From positions 1-64,000 of the forward strand of contig DAHUXR010000005.1 in the NCBI GenBank assembly GCA_027307045.1: a DNA stretch of 64,000 bases, read 5' to 3'. Numbering within the stretch: the first letter of the stretch is position 1; each line of letters opens with the position of its first letter. Under the pieces are notes generated by a model that ran no database searches, had not been told where the DNA came from, and saw only the letters and a list, made by a program, of their open reading frames with translations. The stretch comes from Acidobacteriaceae bacterium. Lineage in GTDB: Bacteria; Acidobacteriota; Terriglobia; Terriglobales; Acidobacteriaceae. A program made the position numbers and the translations under genes. Shown here in pieces: positions 17,700-25,758 of this stretch.

Positions 17700-18581
17700 A
17701 TGGGAATAGTAATCGCTGTTGCGAACCAGAAAGGCGGAGTGGGAAAGACCACGACCGCTATCAATCTTGCAGCATCCTTTGCCGCTGCAGAGGTTCGATC
17801 CCTGCTAGTGGATTGCGATCCCCAAGCTAACTCCACAGGCGGCCTAGGTTTTGCCCGCGATCCAGAGCGAGTTAGCACCTATCACCTACTTACCGCAGAC
17901 GCTTCGGCTGGCCAAGCTGTTATCGCAACGGAATTGGAAGGTCTGAGTCTCATTCCGTCCCACAAAAACCTTATTGGGGCCAACATTGAGCTGGTCGGAG
18001 CAGAAGATAGGGAATTTCGCCTGCGCAATGCGCTGGAATCCATCCGGGGCCAATTTGATTTCATCGTCTTGGATTGTCCGCCTGCATTGGATCTGCTTAC
18101 CCTGAACGCTCTTGTGGCTGCCGATTCCGTGCTGGTTCCCATGCAGGCTGAATACTTTGCGCTGGAAGGCGTGAGCGAGCTGCTGGATACCATTGAGCGG
18201 CTTCGCCAAAGTTTTAATCCCGGGCTAATGATCGAAGGCGTAGTTCTCACCATGTATGACGATCGCACGAACCTGGCCCAGCAGGTAACTCAGGAACTGA
18301 AACGCCATTTTGGCGACAAGCTTCTTGAAACGATCATTCCTCGCAATGTGCGGCTGGCTGAAGCGCCCAGCTACGGCAAACCGGCATTGCTATATGATGT
18401 GCGTTCTAGGGGTGCCGAAAGTTACATACGTCTAGCCAAGGAAATCATGCATCGCAGAATGAACCCGGTCACCGTCGAAGCTCCAGCGACAATCACAGAA
18501 CAAGCCCCAAGCACGGCCCCCGCCGATGAACCCGAAGATTTCTCAAATGGCAATCAACTGAAGCGAGTAAACGAATCATGA
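17700..18581 (+). CDS. parA: chromosome-partitioning ATPase ParA (Soj)
   Basis: The 293-aa protein starts MGIVIAVANQKGGVGKTTT, the deviant Walker A motif of ParA/MinD ATPases, followed by FIVLDCPPALDLLT (Walker B region). The track extends it to ATG 17619, but the conserved N-terminus and normal Soj length favour ATG 17700. It acts with ParB and parS to segregate origins. Its C-terminal 35 residues are a low-complexity Thr/Pro/Ala tail. It overlaps parB by four bases (ATGA). Confidence 0.96.
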   Translation: MGIVIAVANQKGGVGKTTTAINLAASFAAAEVRSLLVDCDPQANSTGGLGFARDPERVSTYHLLTADASAGQAVIATELEGLSLIPSHKNLIGANIELVGAEDREFRLRNALESIRGQFDFIVLDCPPALDLLTLNALVAADSVLVPMQAEYFALEGVSELLDTIERLRQSFNPGLMIEGVVLTMYDDRTNLAQQVTQELKRHFGDKLLETIIPRNVRLAEAPSYGKPALLYDVRSRGAESYIRLAKEIMHRRMNPVTVEAPATITEQAPSTAPADEPEDFSNGNQLKRVNES

Positions 18582-19471
18582 TCAATGACAAGCGCAAAGC
18601 CCTGGGACGCGGCCTGGATTCTTTGCTGCCCAGCCGCCCCACGATGTCGCCAATAGCCATGCCGGCCCAAGCCGCTGCGTCTGCCCAGGAAATCTCCATT
18701 GATAGCATTGACCCCAACCCTTACCAGACCCGTCGGCGAATCAATGAAGCTGCGCTGGAGGAACTGGCCGAATCGATCCGGGCAAGCGGCGTAGTCCAGC
18801 CGGTGGTATTGCGGCCGACAGCTAACGGAAGATTCCAGTTGGTTGCAGGCGAACGACGCTGGCACGCTTCAAGACGCGCCGGTAAGGCGACGATCCCGGC
18901 GGTGGTCCGGCAGATCTCTAACGAGCAAGCCATGGAGATCACGATTATTGAAAACCTGCAGCGCGAGGACCTGAATCCGATGGAACAGGCACGAGCTTTC
19001 GAACGGCTGAGCCGAGAATTCAGCTTGACACAGGAGCAGATTGCCAGCCGAACTGGAAAAGATCGAGCAAGCATCGCCAACTTTATCCGCCTGCTGAAAC
19101 TGCCGGAAGATGTTCAGAACGCCTTGGAGACGGGTGCCCTCAGCCTTGGTCACGGCAAGGTTCTGTTGGCCTTGGCCGGATTTCCGGAACACCTGGAACG
19201 CGCCGCTCGCGAAATTATCGAAAAGCAGCTGTCCGTCCGGCAAACGGAAGAACTCGTGGCCAGGCTGCTGAACCCGCACGGGGCGGAACAAAAGCAGGAA
19301 AAGCCGGCGGTCCCAGTGGATCCCAATGTTCGTGAAGCCCAGCGCAGCCTTGAGAGTACTTTGGGCGTCAAGGTTGAAATTCACGACCGCAAAGGCAAAG
19401 GCAAAATAATCCTGAAGTATGGATCGCTGGAAGACTTTGACCGCATCGTGGAAGCGCTGGCTGCAAAGTAA
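18578..19471 (+). CDS. parB: chromosome-partitioning protein ParB
   Basis: The 297-aa protein has the N-terminal ParA-interaction segment KRKALGRGLDSLLP and the ParB/sulfiredoxin-type domain (residues 45-135). A central HTH for parS binding follows (LTQEQIASRTGKDRASIANFIRLLKLP), then a C-terminal dimer domain. The CTP-binding box reads GERRWHAS, with histidine where an arginine usually stands (GERRxRA). It is translationally coupled to parA. Confidence 0.96.
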   Translation: MINDKRKALGRGLDSLLPSRPTMSPIAMPAQAAASAQEISIDSIDPNPYQTRRRINEAALEELAESIRASGVVQPVVLRPTANGRFQLVAGERRWHASRRAGKATIPAVVRQISNEQAMEITIIENLQREDLNPMEQARAFERLSREFSLTQEQIASRTGKDRASIANFIRLLKLPEDVQNALETGALSLGHGKVLLALAGFPEHLERAAREIIEKQLSVRQTEELVARLLNPHGAEQKQEKPAVPVDPNVREAQRSLESTLGVKVEIHDRKGKGKIILKYGSLEDFDRIVEALAAK

Positions 19472-19473
19472 AA

Positions 19474-19536
19474 CTATATTGATAAGTATCGATATAGCAG
19501 GGCAATGGTTTTGCCTGCGATAAAAAGCAGGTTTTG
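19474..19536 (+). terminator. two consecutive hairpins after parB
   Basis: CTATATTGAT pairs with ATCGATATAG (one G-U pair) around a four-base loop, directly after the parB stop. About 17 bases later CCTGC/GCAGG forms a short stem followed by TTTT. Together they may end the parAB transcript, but neither is a textbook terminator. Confidence 0.4.
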
Positions 19537-19557
19537 TGATGGGTTTCCGCTGCGGTC

Positions 19558-19950
19558 TTAGTGGCGCAGGCCGGTCCAGTTTTCTGAGATCACAATGGAA
19601 TTGCCGGGATTGCCCGGATCGTACTTGATGGAGGTCATCAATCCGGCGCGGCAGGAATGCAGGTCCACCATGTGGCGCAGGCTGCTTACATCCTGCGAAG
19701 CCTCATAGCTGACGCCCGCAACATCGTAGTGATAAATCAATAGCTGCAGCTCCCCGGAACCGTTCATCTGCATTTCATTTACGTCAATCACTGTGCCATC
19801 AGTGATGCGGCCCATCTCGCTAATGCGCATACGGCGTTCACGTTCTTTTTGATCAGGGCTTTTACGCCGGCTCCGGGCCCAGGCGTTTGCGCCAAACAGC
19901 AAGCCGGCGCCGGCAATCGCAATCAGGGAATATAGACGAAGTTCATTCAT
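19558..19950 (-). CDS. single-span membrane protein, DUF3592-like
   Basis: The 130-aa protein has one N-terminal membrane helix (LYSLIAIAGAGLLFGANAW). The domain after it has the pattern TDGTVIDVNE, YHYDVAGVSYEASQDV and KYDPGNPGNSIV, which resembles DUF3592-type beta domains. The start at 19950 (MNELRLY) is preferred to the upstream 19971 start because it places the helix near the N-terminus. It is convergent with parB. The function is unknown. Confidence 0.65.
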   Translation of the reverse strand: MNELRLYSLIAIAGAGLLFGANAWARSRRKSPDQKERERRMRISEMGRITDGTVIDVNEMQMNGSGELQLLIYHYDVAGVSYEASQDVSSLRHMVDLHSCRAGLMTSIKYDPGNPGNSIVISENWTGLRH

Positions 19951-20209
19951 ACATATAACGTCCTCAAACACCAGGACGTCGGCACATTCTGTAGATGAGT
20001 TTAATCCAACTTCGGCTCACAGAAAATCCGAAGGAACACTTATTCCTGAACCTCAGGTCCTGAAGAGTTTCTGACAATGGCCTACCAGAATCACCCACCC
20101 AGCTGAAAATCACAAGTAACCATAGTTCCATGCGCGCACGCGTGCATAAAATCAATCTTTTCAGGAAAGAAAATGAACTGTGAGTTGCTGTTGACCCTAA
20201 GGGCAGAAA

Positions 20210-21001
20210 TCAATCGCCATCGACTACCGGATTGCTCATGGCGCCAATGCCCTCAATCGAGATCGTTACCTCATCGCCAGCCACCAGAGGGCCGACACCT
20301 GCCGGGGTTCCGGTTAGAACCAGATCGCCAGGAAGCAATGTCATAACCTGGGAAATGAAACGCAGAACAATGTCGACCGGAAAAATAAACGCCAACGTGC
20401 TCTCGGACTGCTTTACCTCGCCGTTTACGCGGCTTTCCACGCGAACGCCTTTCCAGGGATCAATCTCGTCTGTCACAATCGGCCCGACGGGACAAAATGT
20501 GTCAAAGCCTTTGGCCCGGGTCCATTGCGGGTCTTTCTTTTGCAGATCGCGGGCAGTCACGTCATTGGCGGCCGTATAGCCAAAAATGTACGGGTGAACG
20601 TCGTCGTTTGGTTCCAGATTGCGGCATCTTTTCCCGATCACCACCGTCAACTCGCCCTCAAATTCCACCCGCTGAGAAAAGCGCCTGGGCCGGACGATCT
20701 TTTCGCCCGGCGAAATCAGCGAGCTTGGCGGCTTTAAAAAAATCAGCGGCTCTTTCGGAATCTCATTGCCCAGCTCCTTGGCGTGTTCACTGTAGTTGCG
20801 GCCCACGCAAACTATCTTTGAAGGCTCCACGGGATAAAGCAGTTTGGCCGAAGACAATGGCTGCAGAGAGATTTTCTTTGCCTTCGAAAAATCAGGCAGC
20901 ACGCCGCCGGTCATGGTTTGGGTAATTTGCTGAACGCCAGCAACAGTTTCAATCAGCCCAAACTGCGGACCATCAGTAGAAGCAAAGCGGCAATATTTCA
21001 T
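20210..21001 (-). CDS. fumarylacetoacetate hydrolase (FAH) family protein
   Basis: The 263-aa protein has the N-terminal cap [17 protein letters not shown] and the FAH core: [17 protein letters not shown], the metal-site [14 protein letters not shown] and [28 protein letters not shown]. The C-terminal [18 protein letters not shown] is also typical. Members hydrolyse or decarboxylate oxo-acids such as acylpyruvates or 2-hydroxyhepta-2,4-diene-1,7-dioate. The track starts at 21070, but MKYCRF at 21001 matches the family N-terminus. It stands alone, so the substrate is undetermined. Confidence 0.9.
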   Translation of the reverse strand: MKYCRFASTDGPQFGLIETVAGVQQITQTMTGGVLPDFSKAKKISLQPLSSAKLLYPVEPSKIVCVGRNYSEHAKELGNEIPKEPLIFLKPPSSLISPGEKIVRPRRFSQRVEFEGELTVVIGKRCRNLEPNDDVHPYIFGYTAANDVTARDLQKKDPQWTRAKGFDTFCPVGPIVTDEIDPWKGVRVESRVNGEVKQSESTLAFIFPVDIVLRFISQVMTLLPGDLVLTGTPAGVGPLVAGDEVTISIEGIGAMSNPVVDGD

Positions 21002-21124
21002 CTGGTGAAACGCTCCAAAAAAAACCAGGGACTTCAGGCAACCATTTTTGCGAGGGCAACTGCCCTGCAACGAATGTGCCGGAAATCCCTATATTACGTT
21101 ATGCGTGTTGCGTCGCGAAGCTGT

Positions 21125-21628
21125 TTACAAACCTGCTTGTTTTGCCGCCATGTCGCCAATGACCGGCAGCTTGAACTGCTGATTGCCATAGGCTTTGATC
21201 ATGCAGATGACTACCGCAACCAAGACGCCCAGCCAAACTATCATCATCAGTGGGCCCATGATGAAAAATCCCAGTCCGTGGGTGATGAAGCCCAGGATCG
21301 TTGACAAAATCATTGCGCCAATCCATAGGGCGATCACCCCAACGCTCAAAAATATTGATTGAAACGCGTGGAAGCGCACGAACTTATCATTCTTGTATGG
21401 CTCAATCACAAGAAAAATCAGGCCAGTGATCCAGCCGAAGAGGTAGCTTAAACATGCTGCCACATTGTTCGTCATTCCCGCACTGGGAGCGCCCGCTGAT
21501 GCTTGCGCCGGCGCTGCGGCGGCTCCCGATGTTGTCGTCACGTTTTGGCCTGAAACCGCAGTCCCGCATGCCGCACAAAAGCCCGAACCCGCATTGAGTT
21601 GAGCCCCACACTTTGCACAAAATGCCAT
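21125..21628 (-). CDS. zinc-ribbon protein with DUF4870/Tic20-like membrane domain
   Basis: The 167-aa protein has an N-terminal zinc ribbon (CAKCGAQLN...CAACGTAV), an Ala/Pro/Ser linker to about residue 50, and a C-terminal DUF4870 domain with three hydrophobic helices. The domain motifs are ACLSYLFGWITGLIFLVIEPYKNDKFVRFHAFQSIFL. The start at 21628 is chosen because AAGGAG stands nine bases upstream, while the 21637 ATG abuts it. The function is unknown, and similar genes are common in Acidobacteria. Confidence 0.85.
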   Translation of the reverse strand: MAFCAKCGAQLNAGSGFCAACGTAVSGQNVTTTSGAAAAPAQASAGAPSAGMTNNVAACLSYLFGWITGLIFLVIEPYKNDKFVRFHAFQSIFLSVGVIALWIGAMILSTILGFITHGLGFFIMGPLMMIVWLGVLVAVVICMIKAYGNQQFKLPVIGDMAAKQAGL

Positions 21629-21779
21629 ACCCCTCATCTCCTTCCGAAAGTACTCTTTGAGAGTTTTGTTGCGGTACAGCTTATTACTTCCTGTGCCGGA
21701 ATGAAAGGAAACTAATTGCTTAACTCGGCTAATTTTTCCGCCTTTTTTTAGGGACGATTTACAGGGTTGGTTAGGGCAT

Positions 21780-22916
21780 TTACGCCACTACGCGCGCTTC
21801 GCCCAGCACCACCTTGATGTCCATCCGCTTCTTGCCGCGATAGATGGTAACGGTCACGGTGTCGCCAGACCGATGGTTCTGCATCACGTGGGAAAGGTCC
21901 TGTTGGTCCTCAACGGGTTGGCCTTCAATGGCCACCAGCAAATCGCCGCCAAGCATGATGGGGTAATTTCCCACATAAGCCCGTTCCGTTCCCGCCCGTA
22001 GGCCGGCCCGATCGGCGGCGCTGCCCGGCACCACGTCCACAATCAACAATCCCGAGTCAGCCGCAAGCCCCAGCTGGTTGGCCAGTTCTGGCCCTATTGG
22101 AATAGTCCGGACGCCGAGTTCCGGCCGACGGACCCGTCCCAGATGGACCAGGTCATCCAGTACGGCTTTGGCGGTATTAATAGGGATGGCAAAGCCGATT
22201 CCGGCGCTCTGTTCCACTCCGCCTGTCAAAATCATGGTATTGATGCCAATAACCTGGCCTCGAGCATTCAAAAGGGGGCCGCCGGAGTTGCCCGGATTAA
22301 TGGCGGCATCGGTCTGAATGGCTTCATCAATGAATCCGCGCTGGCCCTTCAGGGAGCGAATGGAACTGATAATGCCTCGCGTCATGGTGCCGCTCAGGCC
22401 AAATGGGTTTCCAATGGCGTAAACTTTCTGTCCCACAACCAGGCTCTTGGAGTCGCCAATTTCAGCCTGGGGCACCTCTTTGTTGGGAATCTGAATCACC
22501 GCCAGGTCATGAACGGGGTCAGTGCCCACAATCTGGGCCTTGTATTTCTTCTTGTCGCTGGTTGTGACTTCGAGCTGCCGAGCGCCTTCCACTACGTGGA
22601 AGTTCGTAAGAATATGCCCTTCCGTATCGATCACAAATCCCGATCCCATGCCCTGCTGTGGCACGGCACCGTAAAAGAAGTCATAGGCTACGGCCGTGGA
22701 AGTGATATTCACCACCGCAGGAAGGGCTTTTTTGTAAACCGCAATATTGTTTTGCTCTTCTGCGTCGTAGTTAGACGGCCCTGCAGCCTCGGTAAGTTCA
22801 ACGTGCGAGGGTCGCGTTACCCAGGTAGGGCCATCAGGCCCGCTCATGCGCGTGGTCACAAAGTAAAAAGTAAGAACCAACAAAAATGCGAGCAGAATTG
22901 GACGTAAGGACTTCAT
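21780..22916 (-). CDS. membrane-anchored HtrA/DegS-like serine protease
   Basis: The 378-aa protein has an N-terminal hydrophobic anchor (PILLAFLLVLTFYFV). A trypsin-like domain follows with the triad visible as TNFHVV (His), DPVHDLAVI (Asp) and GNSGGPL (Ser). A C-terminal PDZ domain spans about residues 285-375 (SGLLIVDVVPGSAADRAGL). It probably performs periplasmic protein quality control. It sits ten bases after coaE in the folD-coaE-htrA direction, so it is likely co-transcribed. It resembles DegS/DegQ in having one PDZ domain. Confidence 0.93.
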   Translation of the reverse strand: MKSLRPILLAFLLVLTFYFVTTRMSGPDGPTWVTRPSHVELTEAAGPSNYDAEEQNNIAVYKKALPAVVNITSTAVAYDFFYGAVPQQGMGSGFVIDTEGHILTNFHVVEGARQLEVTTSDKKKYKAQIVGTDPVHDLAVIQIPNKEVPQAEIGDSKSLVVGQKVYAIGNPFGLSGTMTRGIISSIRSLKGQRGFIDEAIQTDAAINPGNSGGPLLNARGQVIGINTMILTGGVEQSAGIGFAIPINTAKAVLDDLVHLGRVRRPELGVRTIPIGPELANQLGLAADSGLLIVDVVPGSAADRAGLRAGTERAYVGNYPIMLGGDLLVAIEGQPVEDQQDLSHVMQNHRSGDTVTVTIYRGKKRMDIKVVLGEARVVA

Positions 22917-22926
22917 ATATCACCTG

Positions 22927-23553
22927 TCAAAAACCGAGCCGCTTGGCCAGGGCTTTTAGTTCAGAATAAATCTGTTGCACCTGATGCCGCGTTTGTTCGA
23001 TGGAGCCGGAGTTGTCGATCACAAAATCCGCGCACCGGGCCTTTTCCTCGTCGGGCATCTGCGCTTTGGCGCGACGCTCAACGTCAGCTCGCGCGGCGTC
23101 TTCGCTGATTCCCGTGCGTTGAGCAAAACGTGTAACCTTCTGCGCTGGTTTACACGTCACCACAATGATCCGGTCAAAGCGATCTTTGACTCCAGCTTCC
23201 AGAATCAATGCCGCTTCCACAATGGCCACGGCGTAGGGATCTTTTTCACCCAGCGATCGCATCCATTGGTCCTGCTGCCGGATCACGGCAGGATGCACAA
23301 TTTTATTTAGCTCTTCAACGCGTCCGCCGTCAAACACCAGCGTAGCCAGCTTGGCGCGGTCCAATTCGCCGGTTGGCTTTAAAATTTCTGGCCCAAAATG
23401 CCGGACCAATTCTTGAAGTACTTCATGGCCTGGACGATAAAGCTCGTGTGCGATGAGGTCTGCATCTACGATGGTCGCGCCCAGGTCGGCGAACATCTTG
23501 GCAACCGTAGACTTGCCGCATGCAACTCCGCCGGTTAGCCCGACACGCAGCAT
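22927..23553 (-). CDS. coaE: dephospho-CoA kinase
   Basis: CoaE phosphorylates dephospho-CoA in the last step of CoA synthesis. The 208-aa protein has the P-loop GGVACGKST at residues 8-16, the substrate segment DADLIAHELYRPG, and TCKPAQKVTRFAQRTG typical of the lid region. It lies three bases downstream of folD and ten bases upstream of htrA, all on the - strand. Confidence 0.95.
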   Translation of the reverse strand: MLRVGLTGGVACGKSTVAKMFADLGATIVDADLIAHELYRPGHEVLQELVRHFGPEILKPTGELDRAKLATLVFDGGRVEELNKIVHPAVIRQQDQWMRSLGEKDPYAVAIVEAALILEAGVKDRFDRIIVVTCKPAQKVTRFAQRTGISEDAARADVERRAKAQMPDEEKARCADFVIDNSGSIEQTRHQVQQIYSELKALAKRLGF

Positions 23554-23556
23554 TGG

Positions 23557-24501
23557 CTAACTCCGCGCCTGCCGCTCTGGCCCGCGACGCATTTTGCACG
23601 CCTTAACTGTATTCGCCATCAGCATGGCGATCGTCAGCGGACCAACTCCGCCCGGCACCGGCGAAATCGCGCCTGCCACAGCCGCCACATGAGGATCAAC
23701 GTCGCCAACTAAAGTCGAGCCTTTTTCGGCAAACGATTTTTCCCGCGCCGGATCGCCGGCAAAAAACTTTTCAAACTGGGCGCGGTCAGTGATCTTGTTA
23801 ATGCCTACGTCGATCACCGCAGCGCCCGGTTTGATAAATTCTTCCGTCACAAAACCGGCCTTGCCGATGGCGGCTACCAGAATGTCCGCCTGCCGCGCAA
23901 TCTGCGCAATATTTTTTGTCTTGGAGTGGCAGACTGTGACGGTGGCGTTATTGTTCAGCAGCAGCATGGCTACCGGCTTGCCAACAATGTCACTTCGCCC
24001 GATCACAACGGCATTGCGGCCTTCAATAGCAATATTGCTGCGGCGCAAAATCTCAATCACGCCAGCCGGAGTGCACGGCACCAGTCCCGGACGCTGCGTG
24101 GAAAGATTGCCCACGTTCACAGGATGAAATCCGTCTACATCCTTTTCCGGCGAGACGGCCAGCAATACTTTTTTGGAATCCACCTGCGGCGGCAAAGGCA
24201 ATTGCACCAGAATGCCATCAATTTCATCGCGATTATTCAACTCATTGACCATCTGCAGCAGTTCAGCCGTGGTTACCGAATCCGGCGGAGTGAGATTTTC
24301 ACTCAACATGCCGAGCTGCTCGCAGGATTTAACCTTGTTACGTACGTAAATCTCTGAGGCTGGATTATGACCCGCCAGGATGACCGCGAGCCCTGGCCGG
24401 ATGCCGGCGGCGCCCAGCTTTTGCACTTCTTCGGCGACTTCCGCCTTGATCTGTGCGGCGATTTTGTTACCGTCAAGGACGGTGGCAGCCATAGTATTCA
24501 T
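23557..24501 (-). CDS. folD: methylenetetrahydrofolate dehydrogenase/cyclohydrolase
   Basis: The 314-aa bifunctional FolD interconverts methylene- and formyl-tetrahydrofolate. The signatures DGILVQLPLPPQVD, VVIGRSDIVGKPVAMLL and the C-terminal PVPGGVGPLTIAMLM are all present, and the catalytic lysine sits in YVRNKVKSCEQLG. ATG 24501 and the internal ATG giving MAATVLDG are both possible starts. It heads the folD-coaE-htrA run and is divergent from the small Trm112 gene. Confidence 0.96.
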   Translation of the reverse strand: MNTMAATVLDGNKIAAQIKAEVAEEVQKLGAAGIRPGLAVILAGHNPASEIYVRNKVKSCEQLGMLSENLTPPDSVTTAELLQMVNELNNRDEIDGILVQLPLPPQVDSKKVLLAVSPEKDVDGFHPVNVGNLSTQRPGLVPCTPAGVIEILRRSNIAIEGRNAVVIGRSDIVGKPVAMLLLNNNATVTVCHSKTKNIAQIARQADILVAAIGKAGFVTEEFIKPGAAVIDVGINKITDRAQFEKFFAGDPAREKSFAEKGSTLVGDVDPHVAAVAGAISPVPGGVGPLTIAMLMANTVKACKMRRGPERQARS

Positions 24502-24580
24502 GGGAATAATTATCTTAACTACAAAAAATGCAAAGGTACACTCGGAGCGGGCGAATGAAATTGTGCTCTAAAATATAAAG

Positions 24581-24736
24581 ATGATGCTCAAGCAAATCCT
24601 GGACGCGCTGGCATGCCCCGTTCCGTCATGCCGCAAGCCGCTGAAGCTGGCTGAAGATGGTTCTTCGCTGCAATGCACCGCTTGCGGCCGCACTTATCCC
24701 ATTAAGGATGGGATTCCCATGCTGCTGGCTGACTAG
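24581..24736 (+). CDS. Trm112 family (YcaR/UPF0434) small zinc protein
   Basis: This 51-aa gene is too short for the ORF track. The translation begins MMLKQILDALACPVPSCRKPL and continues LQCTACGRTYPIKDGIPMLL. Four cysteines in a C-x4-C...C-x2-C arrangement and the YPI-DGIP-ML ending are diagnostic of the bacterial Trm112-like family. In eukaryotes and archaea Trm112 activates methyltransferases, while the bacterial role is unclear. No strong ribosome-binding site is seen; the codon at 24584 is an alternative ATG. It converges with galU. Confidence 0.9.
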   Translation: MMLKQILDALACPVPSCRKPLKLAEDGSSLQCTACGRTYPIKDGIPMLLAD

Positions 24737-24768
24737 AGCTAATCGAGCGAAATTTTGTTGCTGGGGGA

Positions 24769-25677
24769 CTACGCTACTTCAACCGGCGATTCGATCTTTA
24801 ACGAGCGGAGATACTCCGCGAAATCCGGCCCCAGATCGGGCCGCTTCAGCGCAAATTCGACCGTCGCTTTCAAAAAACCGAGCTTATCACCGGCGTCGTG
24901 GCGCTTGCCTTCAAATGTATATCCGTAAATTTTTTCACCCGCGCTCAGCAGCCCGCGGAGGCCGTCGGTCAGTTGCAATTCCCCGCCAGCCCCTAGCGGA
25001 GTTCGTTCCAGGGTTTCAAAAATTGTTGGCGTAAGAATGTAGCGCCCAATGATGGCCAGGTTTGAAGGCGCTTCTTCCTGCTTGGGTTTCTCCACCATGC
25101 TGCGGACATCGAAAGCCCGGCCGTCAAACTTGCCTTCAATCTTTTGCGCGTCCAGCACACCGTAAGAGGAGATAGCAGGACCATTCACTTCCTGCGTGGC
25201 GATGATCGAACACTGCGATTCTTCAAACACATCCATCATCTGCCGCAGGCACGGTTTTTGTGCGTCAATCACATCGTCCGCCAGCAGCACAGCGAAAGGC
25301 TCATTCCCGACCAGTTCGCGCGCCATCAGAACAGCGTGGCCCAGTCCCATGGCTTCTTTCTGCCGCACATAAGCTACGTGGATCATGTCTGAAATCTGGC
25401 GCACAATGGATAGCAACTCCGTCTTGCCGCGCTCTTCCAGCATTTTTTCCAGCTCATAGCTGACGTCAAAATGATCTTCTATAGCGGTTTTGCCGCGGCC
25501 GGTGACGATAATGATCTGGTCGCACCCTGAGGCCAGTGCCTCTTCCACGCCATATTGGATGATGGGCTTATCCACCAGTGGCAGCATCTCTTTAGGCTGC
25601 GCCTTAGTGGCGGGAAGAAAACGTGTGCCCAGACCGGCAGCGGGAAAAACGGCTTTGCGAACTCTCATCTTCATCAT
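24769..25677 (-). CDS. galU: UTP-glucose-1-phosphate uridylyltransferase
   Basis: The 302-aa GalU makes UDP-glucose for surface polysaccharides. The N-terminal nucleotide-binding motif AAGLGTRFLPATKAQPKEMLPLVDKPIIQYGVEEA and the later VLLADDVI and MVEKPKQEEAPSNLAIIGRYIL segments match the family. AGGAA lies just before ATG 25677. It is followed downstream by the convergent Trm112 gene, and no other nucleotide-sugar gene is adjacent. Confidence 0.97.
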   Translation of the reverse strand: MMKMRVRKAVFPAAGLGTRFLPATKAQPKEMLPLVDKPIIQYGVEEALASGCDQIIIVTGRGKTAIEDHFDVSYELEKMLEERGKTELLSIVRQISDMIHVAYVRQKEAMGLGHAVLMARELVGNEPFAVLLADDVIDAQKPCLRQMMDVFEESQCSIIATQEVNGPAISSYGVLDAQKIEGKFDGRAFDVRSMVEKPKQEEAPSNLAIIGRYILTPTIFETLERTPLGAGGELQLTDGLRGLLSAGEKIYGYTFEGKRHDAGDKLGFLKATVEFALKRPDLGPDFAEYLRSLKIESPVEVA

Positions 25678-25758
25678 TGTTTCCTGAGTACCGCATGGTG
25701 AGATGCAGAAATTCTAGCATCTGCTTTCTCGAGTTCGCCCACCAGTTTAAATTTCAGG

